Part shown: piece after piece, positions 5,189-5,725 of the stretch | How positions within the stretch are numbered: position 1 is the first letter of the stretch | Layout of the letters: every line of letters starts with the position of its first letter | DNA from: an uncultured Ruminococcus sp. | GTDB taxonomy: Bacteria > Bacillota > Clostridia > Oscillospirales > Acutalibacteraceae | DNA: 5,725 bases | Direction of reading: 5' to 3' | NCBI GenBank assembly: GCA_902766585.1 | Contig: CACXDV010000067.1 | Location: forward strand, 1-5,725 | Program-made: the position numbers and the translations under genes | The notes under the pieces: generated by a model | What the model was told of the DNA's origin: nothing | Seen by the model: the letters and a program-made list of their open reading frames with translations, nothing else | The model's database searches: none

Positions 5189-5725
5189 TCAGCGATTTTT
5201 CTTTTTTATATTATCCCAATAGCCCTTGAATGCCTGTTCATTCTTATTTTCCCCCGCGACATAATATACCCTGTCCTTTAATCCGTCGGGCAGATACTGC
5301 TGCGGTACCCAATGATCGGGATGATCGTGCGGGTAAAGATAGAATTGACCTTTATTTTTTACATCTGCGCCGTCATAGTGCTTATTCTGGAGCTGTCTCG
5401 GAAAACCGTAAGCCTTGCCTGACCGTACATCAGAAATTGCGCTGTCAATAGCTAAATATGCCGAATTTGATTTAGGTGACTGAGCAACAAGTATAACAGC
5501 ATCGGCAAGGGGTATCCTTGCTTCCGGCAGACCTACCATCATAGCCGCATCGACCGCCGCCTTTACAATGGGTATTATCTGCGGATAGGCAAGTCCCACA
5601 TCCTCACAGGCACAGACCATAAGTCTGCGGCAGGCAGAGGGGAGGTCGCCCGCTTCAAGTATTCTTGCAAGGTAAAGTATTGCCGCGTCCGGATCGGAGC
5701 CTCTCATTGATTTCTGAAAGGCGGA
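5189..5725 (-). CDS. rarA: Replication-associated recombination protein A (RarA/MgsA), C-terminal part, 5' end outside window
   Basis: The frame is open from the window edge to a TGA at 5191-5189 and encodes the last 178 residues; the ATG at 5707 is internal, since SAFQKS precedes it in frame and belongs to the family. The segment is the RarA C-terminal tetramerisation region, with SMRGSDPDAAILYLARIL, CEDVGLAYP, GLPEARIPLADAV, SPKSNSAYLAID, NKHYDGA and YPHDHPDHWVPQQYLPD. The AAA+ ATPase domain with its Walker motifs lies beyond the window; whole RarA proteins are about 420-450 residues. RarA acts at stalled or gapped replication forks together with SSB. The downstream dus gene is 13 nt away, suggesting co-transcription. 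The family assignment is secure. Confidence 0.95.
   Translation of the reverse strand, partial: SAFQKSMRGSDPDAAILYLARILEAGDLPSACRRLMVCACEDVGLAYPQIIPIVKAAVDAAMMVGLPEARIPLADAVILVAQSPKSNSAYLAIDSAISDVRSGKAYGFPRQLQNKHYDGADVKNKGQFYLYPHDHPDHWVPQQYLPDGLKDRVYYVAGENKNEQAFKGYWDNIKKKNR

Overview
The window looks like chromosome from an anaerobic Firmicute of the class Clostridia, probably a Ruminococcus-like gut bacterium. This rests on strong AGGAGG-type ribosome binding sites, AT-rich intergenic regions with sigma-A-like promoters, hairpin-plus-T-run terminators, and the protein families present. No marker gene allows a firm species call.

Layout from left to right. (1) 1-627, plus strand: the 3' end of a long surface or secreted protein made of tandem 84-residue bacterial Ig-like (BIG2-type) domains. 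A clear intrinsic terminator at 663-701 closes it. (2) 818-3560, plus strand: a compact operon with its own promoter (741-769). It encodes an ABC ATPase, a large 552-residue polytopic permease that overlaps it by ATGA, and, 23 nt further on, a small MIF/phenylpyruvate-tautomerase-family protein. (3) 3787-4173, plus strand: a PadR-family winged-helix regulator with its own promoter, an inverted repeat across the -10 region and a leader with an orphan Shine-Dalgarno sequence. It ends at a perfect hairpin that can terminate transcription from both sides. (4) 4219-5725, minus strand: two convergent housekeeping genes, the C-terminal part of rarA (mgsA; replication-associated AAA+ ATPase) followed 13 nt later by a DusB-like tRNA-dihydrouridine synthase.

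The ABC ATPase and permease together should form an exporter-type ABC transporter of unknown substrate. PadR proteins often control nearby exporter genes, so the PadR gene is a reasonable candidate regulator of itself and possibly of the ABC-tautomerase operon; the sequence suggests this but does not prove it. The least ordinary feature is the MIF-like tautomerase in the same transcription unit as an ABC exporter. The rarA-dus pair appears unrelated and is ordinary core-genome content. I found no tRNA, rRNA, CRISPR array, insertion sequence or attachment site, and no gene-free stretch longer than 300 bases (the longest is 3561-3786).
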